Source: Rubripirellula amarantea
GTDB taxonomy: Bacteria > Planctomycetota > Planctomycetia > Pirellulales > Pirellulaceae
Direction of reading: 5' to 3'
Assembly: GCF_007859865.1 (NCBI RefSeq)
Contig: NZ_SJPI01000002.1
Location: forward strand, 186,001 to 250,000
Length of the DNA: 64,000 nt
Shown piece after piece: positions 53,308-62,346 of this stretch (position 1 is its first letter; every line of letters starts with the position of its first letter). Both the position numbers and the translations under genes were made by a program. The notes beneath the pieces were generated by a model, which searched no databases, was not told the DNA's origin, and was given only the letters and a program-made list of their open reading frames with translations.

Positions 53308-54405
53308 ATGCGAAAGACCTTCCTCTCCCTGCTGACTACCGCGACCGTCTTTTTGACGGGGGCCGGATACGCACAAGCCGAAATTGCTTGGGAAAGCAGC
53401 CTACGAAAGGCTCACGATAAAGCGTCCAGCGAAGGAAAGCTTCTTCTGCTGCACTTCACTCGCGACAATTGCGTTTATTGCGACAAGTTAGAGGAGGGAG
53501 CTTTCAAGACGGATACCGTCTCTCAAGCCGTCGCCGCCAACTTCGTTCCAATGAAGGTCAATGTCAGCGACAGTGCTGGCAATAAGAAACTCGGCGAGAT
53601 GTTCAAAGTGGACCGCTTTCCCATGGATGTCGTCGTGACAACGGACGGAAAGGCTCTCGTTCACACGATTAGCCCTCAAGATCCGAACCAATACGTCGCG
53701 ATGCTCGCTAAAACATTGCCGACTCAGGCACCGGTTCAGCAATCAGCGCCACAAACTCAGATTGCCAAGGCTCCAGCTCCCCAATACACAGCACCCCAGC
53801 AAACATCACCTCAAACGGCACCCGCTGGTCCTACTGGTGGCGATACTTGGGCACTTCCCAATCCAACCGCCGGCGCAGGTGTTGCCGCATCGACGGTCAG
53901 CAGTCGCAGCAACGGAATGTCGCTTTCGATGCCTTCCCAGGCTCCGGCATCGGCTTCCATCGCACCTCCAGTCGCCGCCGCCACCAAGGCACCAAGCCAA
54001 AAGGTCAGCCGCAGCAGCAAGTCACCTGAATTGGCCATGGATGGTTACTGTCCTGTGACGGTCGTGAACGAATCGCGATGGGTGGAAGGCAAGCCAGACT
54101 TCGGTGTCATTCACCTGGGCAAGCTGTACCTCTTCGACAGCAAGCAGGCGATGGCGACCTTCTTGATTGATCCCATCCCTTACACTCCGGTCTTGAACGA
54201 AATCGACGTCGTGCGTTTCTTCGAGGAACGGAAGATCGTGAAGGGTAAGCGAGAATTCGCGATGCAAGATCCAGTCAACAAGCGAATGTTCTTCTTTGCC
54301 GATGAAGACGCGATGATTCACTTCGAAAACGAGTGGGGCCGCTACGTCGGTGCCGCGATTCAAGTGATGGACAAGGCCGTTAAGGAATCCAATCCAGGTT
54401 CCTGA
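53308..54405 (+). CDS. Exported thioredoxin-fold protein fused to a YHS-like domain
   Basis: 365 residues with a signal peptide (FLSLLTTATVFLTGAGYAQA). The thioredoxin-like domain (about 30-135) has an active-site CVYC motif (HFTRDNCVYCDKLEE), so it is a likely periplasmic disulfide or thiol protein. A Pro/Gln/Ala-rich linker (about 140-240) follows, and the last 115 residues form a YHS-like domain (MDGYCPVTVVNESRWVEG, GKLYLFDSKQAMATFLIDP, YTPVLNEIDVVRFF), with a second copy of the theme near the end (DPVNKRMFFFADEDAMIHFEN). YHS domains are often linked to metal handling; here that link is inference. Confidence 0.8.
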   Translation: MRKTFLSLLTTATVFLTGAGYAQAEIAWESSLRKAHDKASSEGKLLLLHFTRDNCVYCDKLEEGAFKTDTVSQAVAANFVPMKVNVSDSAGNKKLGEMFKVDRFPMDVVVTTDGKALVHTISPQDPNQYVAMLAKTLPTQAPVQQSAPQTQIAKAPAPQYTAPQQTSPQTAPAGPTGGDTWALPNPTAGAGVAASTVSSRSNGMSLSMPSQAPASASIAPPVAAATKAPSQKVSRSSKSPELAMDGYCPVTVVNESRWVEGKPDFGVIHLGKLYLFDSKQAMATFLIDPIPYTPVLNEIDVVRFFEERKIVKGKREFAMQDPVNKRMFFFADEDAMIHFENEWGRYVGAAIQVMDKAVKESNPGS

Positions 54406-54424
54406 TCAAAGCGGTCAGCACTTA

Positions 54425-54504
54425 TGCCGGTCAACATCTGGGCCGGTCAGAATCTGGGCCGGTCAGGATATGGGCCGGTCAGGATATGGGCCGGTCAGAA
54501 TTAG
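54425..54504. repeat. 16-bp tandem repeat, 5 units
   Basis: Five units, consensus GGCCGGTCAGGATATG, at 54425-54440, 54441-54456, 54457-54472, 54473-54488 and 54489-54504; units 3 and 4 are identical. Lies just after the thioredoxin-YHS gene. Confidence 0.9.
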
Positions 54505-54632
54505 GCAGAGCCGATCAACGAGCGGCCGCTGCGGTAAGCGGCCGAGGCTCTTCAGCGGTCTCTTTAGCGACTGAGTCTTTCTAGCGACCAGTTGTCCAGC
54601 AACAAATTTTCCAGCAACGGGCGTGGAGGCGA

Positions 54633-55043
54633 CTAAATCGCTTTCAGCCCGTTTTGCAATTCCAGAACTTCACCAATCCAAGTGCTGTGGTGTATCTCGC
54701 CAGCATCTTGCCATCGCATTCGCATCGCCGACGAAGTCTTCAGCACGCGATCGATTCCCGCGATGGCGGCTGGAACCAGTGCTTTGAGTTCATCAGCTAG
54801 GTTCTCGTGATTCTCGATCCACGATAATGCTTGCTCAGGCATCTTTTCACGCGGCTCGGCGAGAACACCGTGAATTAGTTCCGACGTGCCCAGGACTCCG
54901 ACGCAGGCCACGAAGTTCAATGCATCCTGGTCAGACAAGTCCAGGCAGTGCGTGAAGAATGAGATAGGATCGGAATCTTCAAGGTCCTCCAACCAATCGC
55001 AGGCGAAATCGTCTTCAAAGGTGCGTGGGCCCCAAGTGCTCAT
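54633..55043 (-). CDS. DUF4259-family protein
   Basis: A 136-residue soluble protein whose start MSTWGPRTFEDDFACDWLEDLE is the hallmark of DUF4259 (compare the family's MGTWGHGPFDNDTAADWL pattern). Acidic, helical, with ALSWIENHENLADELKALVPAAIAGIDRVL. Function unknown; some relatives occur as immunity-like or toxin-linked proteins, which is not supported here. Confidence 0.85.
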   Translation of the reverse strand: MSTWGPRTFEDDFACDWLEDLEDSDPISFFTHCLDLSDQDALNFVACVGVLGTSELIHGVLAEPREKMPEQALSWIENHENLADELKALVPAAIAGIDRVLKTSSAMRMRWQDAGEIHHSTWIGEVLELQNGLKAI

Positions 55044-55052
55044 CGTCGTCTC

Positions 55053-55079
55053 AAAAATGCGGCCTAGGCGTCTCGCCTA
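55053..55079 (-). terminator. Intrinsic terminator-like hairpin after DUF1598 gene
   Basis: Minus-strand stem TAGGCG-AGA-CGCCTA (55065-55079) followed after seven bases by TTTTT (55053-55057). Lies 54 bp downstream of the DUF1598 stop and just upstream of the next minus-strand gene. Confidence 0.4.
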
Positions 55080-55133
55080 TGAAAAAGTTTGGCTAGATAC
55101 CGAGCGATTCGCCCAGGCTTTGCTGTGGTCAGC

Positions 55134-56534
55134 TTATTTGCCGTTCCACCACCAACCATCGTTGCGAGCGGCCAATGCTGCGGAAGCTTCGGTCGCGACT
55201 TCGGGAGCAACGACTTGCTTTTCGACGACTTCGAATGCATTGATATCGACACCACCCGAAGCGGTGACGACCCAGCCCTTGCGGCCGCGAATGAAGCTGC
55301 ATTGCGGTGAAACGCTGCGAGGAACGTCGTAAGCAGCTAGTTCAATCGATCCTTCCAAGACCGACAGGTCCAAGCCGGCTTTGCGAGCGAGTCCTTCTTG
55401 ACGAATCAGGGTGGCCAACACGGTCACGTCCATCACGTTCTGCAGGTCAGAGAAGATCGGCATCGCGGAAATCAATTCAGGAAGGCTGGCGTTCATCTTG
55501 TCGGCCCAGGCCTGAGCTACCTTGTCGGTCTTGCCCGCACCTTTCACGCTGCCATCTGCGTTTACCAAGTCTTGCTCGGTGAGAGTTTTGACGCGGTTGC
55601 CAGCGATTTTCCAAGCCATAGCGTCTTCGGTTTTGGCCAGTTCGGTATAGTCGCAAGCCATCCACCAACGTGGGTTTTGACCGGGGCCATGAGCGCTATT
55701 GCGGCTCATTTCAAGGTAGCTGGGAAGTTGAGCAATCGGGGAATCAACCAAACCCATTGCGACACGCTTCATTTCGAAGTCGGCCGCAACCATGGTGCGA
55801 GCGTAGCGTGAATCCAATGGCACGCCGGTAAGGTGGATCATTTGCGGGCCATAAGCCTCCTTCATCGACGCTTCCAAGCCCACGGGGTTTTCGCCGGGAC
55901 GAAGCTTCACTTTGCGAAGCATGGTTTGCAATCGTCGGCGTCCCTCGGCGGTTGGTTCGATCGAGCAACTGATCGGCTCATTCGCAGCCCGTTCGACTCC
56001 ACCGATTGCGACCGCAAGATCGGCCAAACGCATCACTGAGCCACCGGTGATTGAGCCCACAACGTGTCCGTCGTCACGAAGCTTCCATGGTTCAGCCGGA
56101 CCGGCGATCACGATGTCTGAGTTTTCAGCGTCAACGAACACATAGTCAATTTGTTGCAATCCGGCCAAGTATTCGACTTCGGCAGGGATGGGGTTGCCCG
56201 ATTGTTTGGCTTCGACGATCGCTTGTTGCAATCCTTTTAGCGAAACCATTCGCAGCGATGCTTCGTTGGCCAAGTCGCCTTGGACCTGTTTGGTGTGTTG
56301 GCGAAGCATTTCGGCGAGTTCACGTTTTTCGTCAATCGTGGCATCTCGCACAATGCCCGCCGCGTCAACCATCACGCCCCCAACACTGTTCTGGTTGCCC
56401 AGACCACCGATCAAGCCGGCGTGCAAGGACGCTGCCAGCGCTATCACGCCAAGGGAACCCAAGCTCACACGCTTTGTCAGGGTGATGAGTCGATTTGGCT
56501 GAGCGTGCCACTTTAGCAGTGCAGAAAAATCCAT
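55134..56534 (-). CDS. DUF1598-like planctomycete secreted protein
   Basis: 466 residues with an N-terminal TM/signal segment (VSLGSLGVIALAASLHAGLIGGLG). The body has GGVMVDAAGIVRDATIDEKRELAEM, RYVDYVFVDAENSDIVIAGPAEPW-type strands (YVFVDAENSDIVIAG), and a C-terminal domain with RWWMACDYTELAKTEDAMAWKI and GWVVTASGGVDINAFEV. I associate this with DUF1598, a family I know from Pirellulaceae; it is probably exported, function unknown. The gene is divergent from the FHA-sigma54 activator. Confidence 0.75.
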   Translation of the reverse strand: MDFSALLKWHAQPNRLITLTKRVSLGSLGVIALAASLHAGLIGGLGNQNSVGGVMVDAAGIVRDATIDEKRELAEMLRQHTKQVQGDLANEASLRMVSLKGLQQAIVEAKQSGNPIPAEVEYLAGLQQIDYVFVDAENSDIVIAGPAEPWKLRDDGHVVGSITGGSVMRLADLAVAIGGVERAANEPISCSIEPTAEGRRRLQTMLRKVKLRPGENPVGLEASMKEAYGPQMIHLTGVPLDSRYARTMVAADFEMKRVAMGLVDSPIAQLPSYLEMSRNSAHGPGQNPRWWMACDYTELAKTEDAMAWKIAGNRVKTLTEQDLVNADGSVKGAGKTDKVAQAWADKMNASLPELISAMPIFSDLQNVMDVTVLATLIRQEGLARKAGLDLSVLEGSIELAAYDVPRSVSPQCSFIRGRKGWVVTASGGVDINAFEVVEKQVVAPEVATEASAALAARNDGWWWNGK

Positions 56535-56657
56535 CGTGTGGATCTCCGGGGGCAGGTTGTTCGAGAGCGAAGGGTGACCATGATAAGATGAGAGCTGTCC
56601 GCAAAAAACAGCATTCCCATGTTCGTTAGGATAGTTGCAGGCCTGCTTGGCGGCAAC

Positions 56658-56677
56658 GTAGAACGGAATTTATTCCG
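56658..56677. repeat. Lone GTAG-headed REP-like hairpin
   Basis: GTAG (56658-56661) followed by AACGGAAT-TT-ATTCCG with a perfect 6-bp CGGAAT stem, in the divergent spacer. Same type as the elements at 2511-2593. Confidence 0.55.
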
Positions 56678-56783
56678 ATGGATGGTCGGCTTTTGATCGG
56701 TGGAATGATCGCATTTTGACGATTCTTTCCCCTGTCTTGCCGCAGCATATTTCACGCTTCTCCTCTTAACACACCAATTCCTT

Positions 56784-58763
56784 TTGTCTTCATCCGCCTA
56801 CCTTGTGCTTCGATCCGCCGGCCGCTGGAGTGACGTGTTCCGGCTTTCGCCACCCGCCCAGGCGATTCTGGGCCGGTCTTCGCAAAGCCAAATCGTGCTC
56901 CGAAGTGAGCGAGCCAGTCGCCAGCATGCTCGGATTTATTGGCATCCCGGCGATCGCGATGGGGATGGGGCCGGCTGGATGATCGAAGATCTCGGCAGCC
57001 GCAATGGGACCTTCGTCGATGGAACCCAGATCACCGCGCCGACATTGTTGACCGATCCGGTGGAAATCAACGTCGCTGGATTTACCATTCGATTCACTCA
57101 TCACATCAACGCAGCGCCCGCGAGCGAGAAGTCCGAGGCTCAAGCCACCGACGATCAGCTAACCATGGAGTTCGATCCATCAGCGATCACAGATCGTCGC
57201 AGCAAGAGCCGGTATTTGGAAAATGATCCGACGGCATCGCCCGGCAGTGCTTCGGCGGCCAGTGCGGCTGGGTTGTCGAGTCGTCGACTGTTGCAGCTCG
57301 CCTTCGCGCTCGCTCGCACCGATTCATTTGAGTCGTTGGTCGAAGAAACGCTCAATGCATTGGATCAACATCTGATACTTGATTCGGCCGGGGTCTACGC
57401 TTCGCAAGCTGCTTCCAGCGTGATCGACATGCCGCTTGTTGGTACGCGGCAAAACGGAACGCGTTCTTATCGTCGTCCGCCAGATTCGCTGTTGCAAACC
57501 ATCGAGGGCGAAAACAGCGAGGCGACGTTGGCACGGAACATCCTCGGCGATTCAACGCTGGCGACCGAGAATAGTCGTGGTGTGATTGATGTCGAGAGTC
57601 TGATCATTGCACCGGTGCGTGACACCGACGCGATCCTTCGAGGATTTATCCACGTCACTACCACTGGCGGGCAAGATCCCTTGTCGAGTGAGGACCTTGA
57701 ATTTGTGGTCGCCGCAGCGCAAATCCTGGCTGAGTCGATCCGTTCACTCGGACAGCAAGTTCAACTGTCACGTTCGCTTGATCGCAGTCGCAAGCAGGTG
57801 GAGCTGTTGCAGCGTCAGGTCAGCGACAAGGTCCGCTTGGTTGGACGTTCGAAGCTAATCCGCAGCGTGATCGACAAAATTGGCCTCGCCGCACCGACGA
57901 ACACCACAATCTTGGTTCGAGGTGAATCGGGAGTTGGGAAAGAATTGGTGGCTGCGGCGCTGCATCATGCGAGCACGCGACGTGATGGACCATTGGTGTG
58001 TTTGAACTGTGCCGCGCTATCGCCAACACTACTCGAAAGTGAATTGTTTGGTCATGAAAAAGGTGCGTTCACAGGAGCTACTGATCAAAAGGCGGGCAAG
58101 TTCGAAACCGCCGATACCGGAACTCTGATGCTTGACGAAATTGGCGAGATGAGCGCCGAGGTGCAGGCAAAGTTCCTTCGAGTCCTTGAAGGTCATGCCT
58201 TCGAACGAGTGGGCGGACACGAATCGATCAAGGTTGACGTGCGAGTGGTCGCCGCGACCAACCGCGATCTTCAGGACATGGTTCGCCAAGGAACTTTCCG
58301 GCAAGATTTGTACTATCGGCTGAACGTTGTCGAGATCGTGGTGCCGCCGCTGCGTGAACGAGCGGACGATGCGCTGCTGATCGCTGACTACTTCCTCAAC
58401 AAATTCAACCTCGAAACTGGCCGCAAGATCGAAGGCTTCACTGCGGCAGCCAAGCGAGCGTTGTTAGATTATTCGTGGCCGGGCAACATTCGTGAGCTGA
58501 AGAATGTTGTTGAGCGTGCGGTTGTGCTCAATACGAAAAACGAGATCGATGTTTCCGATCTAGCGTTATCGCAGACGCCGATGCCGAGTGGTCCATCCGC
58601 CACATCACTTACGAGCGACGTCAATCTTACGCTCGCCGAACTGGAACGCGCTCACATTGAACGAGTGCTTCGGCATACGGAAGGCAACAAGACTCAGGCG
58701 GCCAAGTCGCTTGGTATCGAACGCAGTACGCTCGATCGGAAGTTAAAGCGTTGGTCCGAGTGA
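56784..58763 (+). CDS. Sigma-54-dependent activator with FHA and GAF domains
   Basis: 659 residues from a TTG start (no ATG is available upstream and the FHA domain begins at once). FHA domain at about 6-110 ([32 protein letters not shown]), a phosphothreonine-binding input. A GAF-like region follows (about 170-320, [16 protein letters not shown]), then the AAA+ core (about 345-580): Walker A GESGVGKE, the sigma-54-contact GAFTGA in [14 protein letters not shown], and the Walker [12 protein letters not shown]-terminal Fis-type HTH ends the protein ([25 protein letters not shown]). It should activate sigma-54 promoters in response to a Ser/Thr kinase, linking to the STPKs in the window (inference). 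Confidence 0.93.
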   Translation: MSSSAYLVLRSAGRWSDVFRLSPPAQAILGRSSQSQIVLRSERASRQHARIYWHPGDRDGDGAGWMIEDLGSRNGTFVDGTQITAPTLLTDPVEINVAGFTIRFTHHINAAPASEKSEAQATDDQLTMEFDPSAITDRRSKSRYLENDPTASPGSASAASAAGLSSRRLLQLAFALARTDSFESLVEETLNALDQHLILDSAGVYASQAASSVIDMPLVGTRQNGTRSYRRPPDSLLQTIEGENSEATLARNILGDSTLATENSRGVIDVESLIIAPVRDTDAILRGFIHVTTTGGQDPLSSEDLEFVVAAAQILAESIRSLGQQVQLSRSLDRSRKQVELLQRQVSDKVRLVGRSKLIRSVIDKIGLAAPTNTTILVRGESGVGKELVAAALHHASTRRDGPLVCLNCAALSPTLLESELFGHEKGAFTGATDQKAGKFETADTGTLMLDEIGEMSAEVQAKFLRVLEGHAFERVGGHESIKVDVRVVAATNRDLQDMVRQGTFRQDLYYRLNVVEIVVPPLRERADDALLIADYFLNKFNLETGRKIEGFTAAAKRALLDYSWPGNIRELKNVVERAVVLNTKNEIDVSDLALSQTPMPSGPSATSLTSDVNLTLAELERAHIERVLRHTEGNKTQAAKSLGIERSTLDRKLKRWSE

Positions 58764-58774
58764 CGAATCGACGC

Positions 58775-59710
58775 TTATTGCTTCAACGCTAGTTTCACCA
58801 TTTGCCCCATCGATCGAATGGCCTCGCGTGATGTCAGTTTGCTTTCGCCGAGCGTTCGATCGGTGAACGTGATTGGCACTTCGATCATGTGAGCTTTGAC
58901 TTGTTTCAGCCGAATCAAGATCTCTTCCAGTACCGAATAGCCGTTGCTCACCAAGTTGTCGGCACCAGCTTCCTTGAGTTTCTGAACTCGATAGCAACGC
59001 ATCGAACCGCTGCAATCTCGAACTGGCAATCGCAAGCACAGCGTGGCAAATCGATTGACCAGATGGCTCATGATCTTTCGTCTCAGCGGCCATCCCACAA
59101 TGGAGCCACCGTCGACGTATCGCGAGCCAATCACCACGTCGATTTCACGTTGAGGTTTACCGTTGGCGGTAGGTTGTTCATCGGCTGGTTGGTTTGAAGC
59201 TGCGCTGTTTGCTGAGTTATTAGTCACCGATCTATTTGTCGCCGAGTTGATCGTCACCGCGTCATTAGTCGCTGCTGCGTTACTGCTCACGTCGCGGCCA
59301 CCCGATTTCGTTGAATGCGTTGTCTGATGAGTTGCTGCATCCAGCAGTCTCGGTATGTCGGCGGGGTTGTGACTGAAGTCGCCATCCAGGTTGACGAACC
59401 ATTCATAGTCGCCATCGATAGCCGCTTGCATGGCGTGTCGGATCGCTCCACCAAGTCCACGCGCCGTGCGAACGTCGACTCGGATCCGAGCGTCATGTTC
59501 GGCGCTTCGGTTCGCGATCGCCGCGGTGCCATCGGGCGAATTGTCGTCGACGATCAAGATATCGGCGTCGGGCAACGCCATTCGCAAATGCGTCAGCAAG
59601 CTCTCGATATTCGCGGCCTCATTGAGCGTGCAAACACCGATCAGAACTCTTCCCGTGGGTGGAGGTGCTAGATCGGCGACGGTGGCGGCGTTTGGCATCA
59701 ATTCATTCAT
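58775..59710 (-). CDS. Polyprenol-phosphate mannosyltransferase-like GT2 with low-complexity insert
   Basis: A 311-residue GT-A enzyme of the DPM1 type: LIGVCTLNEAANIESLL, the nucleotide site IVDDNSPDGT, the DXD-like VNLDGDFSHNPADIPRLL, and GSRYVDGGSIVGWPLRRKIMSHLVNRFA, all family-typical, ending DRTLGESKLTSREAI. Between residues 127 and 188 (59147-59332) about 60 residues of Asn/Thr/Ser/Ala repeats (SVTNNSANSAA) are inserted, in a place where normal DPM1 has a few residues. The fold is intact on both sides, so the insert is likely a loop. It makes polyprenyl-P-mannose or a related donor. Confidence 0.88.
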   Translation of the reverse strand: MNELMPNAATVADLAPPPTGRVLIGVCTLNEAANIESLLTHLRMALPDADILIVDDNSPDGTAAIANRSAEHDARIRVDVRTARGLGGAIRHAMQAAIDGDYEWFVNLDGDFSHNPADIPRLLDAATHQTTHSTKSGGRDVSSNAAATNDAVTINSATNRSVTNNSANSAASNQPADEQPTANGKPQREIDVVIGSRYVDGGSIVGWPLRRKIMSHLVNRFATLCLRLPVRDCSGSMRCYRVQKLKEAGADNLVSNGYSVLEEILIRLKQVKAHMIEVPITFTDRTLGESKLTSREAIRSMGQMVKLALKQ

Positions 59711-59972
59711 TCTTCATTTACCTTACTCGCAAACCACCAATTTCGACCAGCGTGGTTTTTTCCATGCGTCGTTTGGCTCCCACCATGATCGGTTTTCGAT
59801 AACGATATTTCTGGCTCGTAGAATCATCGAGCCAACGCGATGACGGGCTTGGGGGCGACCACGCATAGCAAACGGATCCGCGCCCACGGGTGTACGCATG
59901 GAAGATTGCGGGATAAAAATGGTCATCCCTTCATGGTGGCCTCGCGGCCCGGAACTCTAAGGAATCATTGAC

Positions 59973-60782
59973 GTGGACCAGCATCATCTTGACATTGCCA
60001 TCCGTGCGGCTCGAGCAGGTGCGAGGGAGTTGATGGCGCGTCGCGATGATCGAGTCGTTCGCGAAAAGGCGCCCAAGGATTTGGTGACCGACGCGGATTT
60101 AGCATCCCAAGAAGCCGTGCGTAAGATTTTGCTCGACGCATGCGAAGGCTACGCATTTGTGGGGGAAGAGGAAGGCGAGACCCAGCCACCCGACGCAGTG
60201 CGAAAGGGCGACGACGACGCTCCGCCATGTTGGGTAGTCGATCCTCTCGATGGGACGGTCAACTACGTTCATCGACTTCAATCGTTCGCTGTTTCGATTG
60301 GTCTGTACGCCAAAGGCAAGATGCGGCTGGGGGTAATTTACGATCCGGTTTCTGGCGAGATGTTCACGGCTTTCGAAGGCGGGGGAGCGTTTTGTAATGG
60401 CAAGCCCATCAAGGTGAGCGGTCAAAGTGATTTATCGGACTCGTTGGTCGCTTGTAGCTTTCCCGCCGGAATCAAAAAAACAGACCCCGAGGTCGGGAAG
60501 TTCGTCAACGTTCTTGAGCAGTGCCGGTCGCTTCGACGGCTTGGGTCGTGTGCACTCAACATGTGCTATGTTGCCGCAGGTCGATTGGATTCCTATTGGG
60601 CGACCGCCGTGTCACCATGGGACTCGGCGGCAGGAACAGTCATTGCCCGCGAGGCAGGGGCAGTCATTACCGCCTACGACGGTGGTGAATTCGACGACTG
60701 GAATCCACGGTTCTGCGTTTCGGGTTCGTTGCCACTTCACCAATCGATGGTTGCGTTGCTGAAGTCGGACTCGATTACTTAG
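59973..60782 (+). CDS. Inositol monophosphatase family protein
   Basis: Mg-dependent phosphatase (inositol-1-phosphate, or other sugar phosphates; SuhB-like). 269 residues from GTG 59973, preceded by AAGGAAT. Metal-site motifs: EEEGET after GEE near 70, WVVDPLDGTVNYVH near 88-101 and the C-terminal SPWDSAAGTVIAREAGA (Asp at about 217). No signal peptide. Divergent from the DPM1-like gene. Confidence 0.93.
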   Translation: MDQHHLDIAIRAARAGARELMARRDDRVVREKAPKDLVTDADLASQEAVRKILLDACEGYAFVGEEEGETQPPDAVRKGDDDAPPCWVVDPLDGTVNYVHRLQSFAVSIGLYAKGKMRLGVIYDPVSGEMFTAFEGGGAFCNGKPIKVSGQSDLSDSLVACSFPAGIKKTDPEVGKFVNVLEQCRSLRRLGSCALNMCYVAAGRLDSYWATAVSPWDSAAGTVIAREAGAVITAYDGGEFDDWNPRFCVSGSLPLHQSMVALLKSDSIT

Positions 60783-61029
60783 TTTTCGTCTGCGTAGCTT
60801 TCGTCGCCATCGCAGGCAGCAAACGGAAATTAATTTCTCGACCGCGCACGCTGCGATAGGTCCAGTCAGCACGTCCGCGTGACAAAGTGTTTCGCGGTAA
60901 AATCCGTGATGCCGTCTGATTGTGGCAGTATTGATACCCCGCTAAACTGAAGCGAAGAGCTGGCGGAATGTGCTCTGAATCAGTTTTGACCCTCCTGACC
61001 GGCACCCCATCGATCACCTGGAAACGCGG

Positions 61030-62346
61030 ATGAGTAAATCAGACAACTTGGATGTAATGGACGCCGGCACCGTAAAGATGATCATTGGTGATCGAGAAAT
61101 CGAGATGCCACTGGTCGAAGGTAGTGAGGGCGAGAAGGGCATCGATATCAGTAAGTTGCGTGCTTCGACTGGCTTGATCACGCTCGACGATGGCTTCGTC
61201 AACACCGGTTCGACTCGCTCTGCCATCACTTTTCTCGATGGTGAAAAAGGAATCCTGCGATATCGCGGATACCCCATCGAAGAGTTGGCGGCAAAGAGTG
61301 ACTTTGTCGAAGTCGCGTATCTCTTGATCTACGGCGACCTACCCACCCCGGTCCAGGCGGAAGCGTTTCGTTCGGGGATTCGTGATCACACGATGATTCA
61401 CGAAGACATGCGTTCGTTTTACAACGGGTTCCCTCGTGATGCTCACCCGATGGCGATCTTGTCGAGTGTGGTGGGAGCGTTGTCGACGTTCTACCAAGAT
61501 TCGATGGATCCTAACGACGCCGATCAGGTTGAAATCTCGATCTACCGGTTGCTCGCCAAGCTGCCAACGATTGCGGCTTACAGCTACAAGAAGTCGATGG
61601 GTCAGCCATTCATTTACCCGAACAATGAATTGAGCTACTGCGAGAACTTCTTGCACATGATGTTTGCGACTCCGGCGCACGAGTACATGGTCGACCCGGA
61701 CTTCGCCGAAGCGTTGAATTTGTTGTTGATCGTTCACGCCGACCACGAACAAAATTGCAGCACGTCGACGGTCCGCATGGTTGGTAGTAGTAACGCGAAC
61801 TTGTTTGCATCAATCTCGGCCGGTATCGGCGCCCTTTGGGGGCCCTTGCACGGTGGAGCCAACGAAGCGTGCGTGAACATGCTTGATCAAATCGCCAAGG
61901 ACGGTGGTGACGTCAAGAAGTACGTCGATATGGCCAAGGACAAAGAAAACGGTTTCCGCTTAATGGGATTCGGTCACCGGGTCTACAAGAACTTTGATCC
62001 GCGTGCGACGATCATCAAGGCAAGCTGCGAGAAATTGTTGAAGAAGCTGAACTTGGATGATCCGCTGTTCCATGTCGCGCAAGAGTTGCAGGAAGTCGCA
62101 CTGCGAGACGAGTACTTCATCGAACGCAAGCTCTATCCCAACGTCGACTTTTATTCCGGCGTGATCTATCGCGCTCTTGGAATTCCCGTTCAGATGTTTA
62201 CCGTGCTGTTCGCAATTGGACGTCTGCCGGGATGGATTGCTCACTGGCGTGAAATGCACGCGAACCCTGGAAGTCGCATCAACCGCCCTCGCCAAATCTA
62301 CACCGGGGCGACCGAGCGTGAGTTTGTCAGTATCGAAAAACGATAG
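61030..62346 (+). CDS. gltA: Citrate synthase GltA
   Basis: Condenses acetyl-CoA and oxaloacetate, first step of the TCA cycle. 438 residues, type II-like. Signature FGHRVYKNFDPRA (with catalytic His) near 316-328, the earlier LHGGANEA with the other catalytic His near 278-285, and the family N-terminus with GFVNTGSTRSAITFLDGEKGIL. Hexameric, NADH-sensitive types look like this. moaA starts within its last codons. Confidence 0.95.
   Translation: MSKSDNLDVMDAGTVKMIIGDREIEMPLVEGSEGEKGIDISKLRASTGLITLDDGFVNTGSTRSAITFLDGEKGILRYRGYPIEELAAKSDFVEVAYLLIYGDLPTPVQAEAFRSGIRDHTMIHEDMRSFYNGFPRDAHPMAILSSVVGALSTFYQDSMDPNDADQVEISIYRLLAKLPTIAAYSYKKSMGQPFIYPNNELSYCENFLHMMFATPAHEYMVDPDFAEALNLLLIVHADHEQNCSTSTVRMVGSSNANLFASISAGIGALWGPLHGGANEACVNMLDQIAKDGGDVKKYVDMAKDKENGFRLMGFGHRVYKNFDPRATIIKASCEKLLKKLNLDDPLFHVAQELQEVALRDEYFIERKLYPNVDFYSGVIYRALGIPVQMFTVLFAIGRLPGWIAHWREMHANPGSRINRPRQIYTGATEREFVSIEKR

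Noticed and set aside
59723-59926. 67-codon minus-strand frame just before the DPM1-like gene
   Set aside because: No recognisable features and a poor start; it may be only the leader region of that gene.
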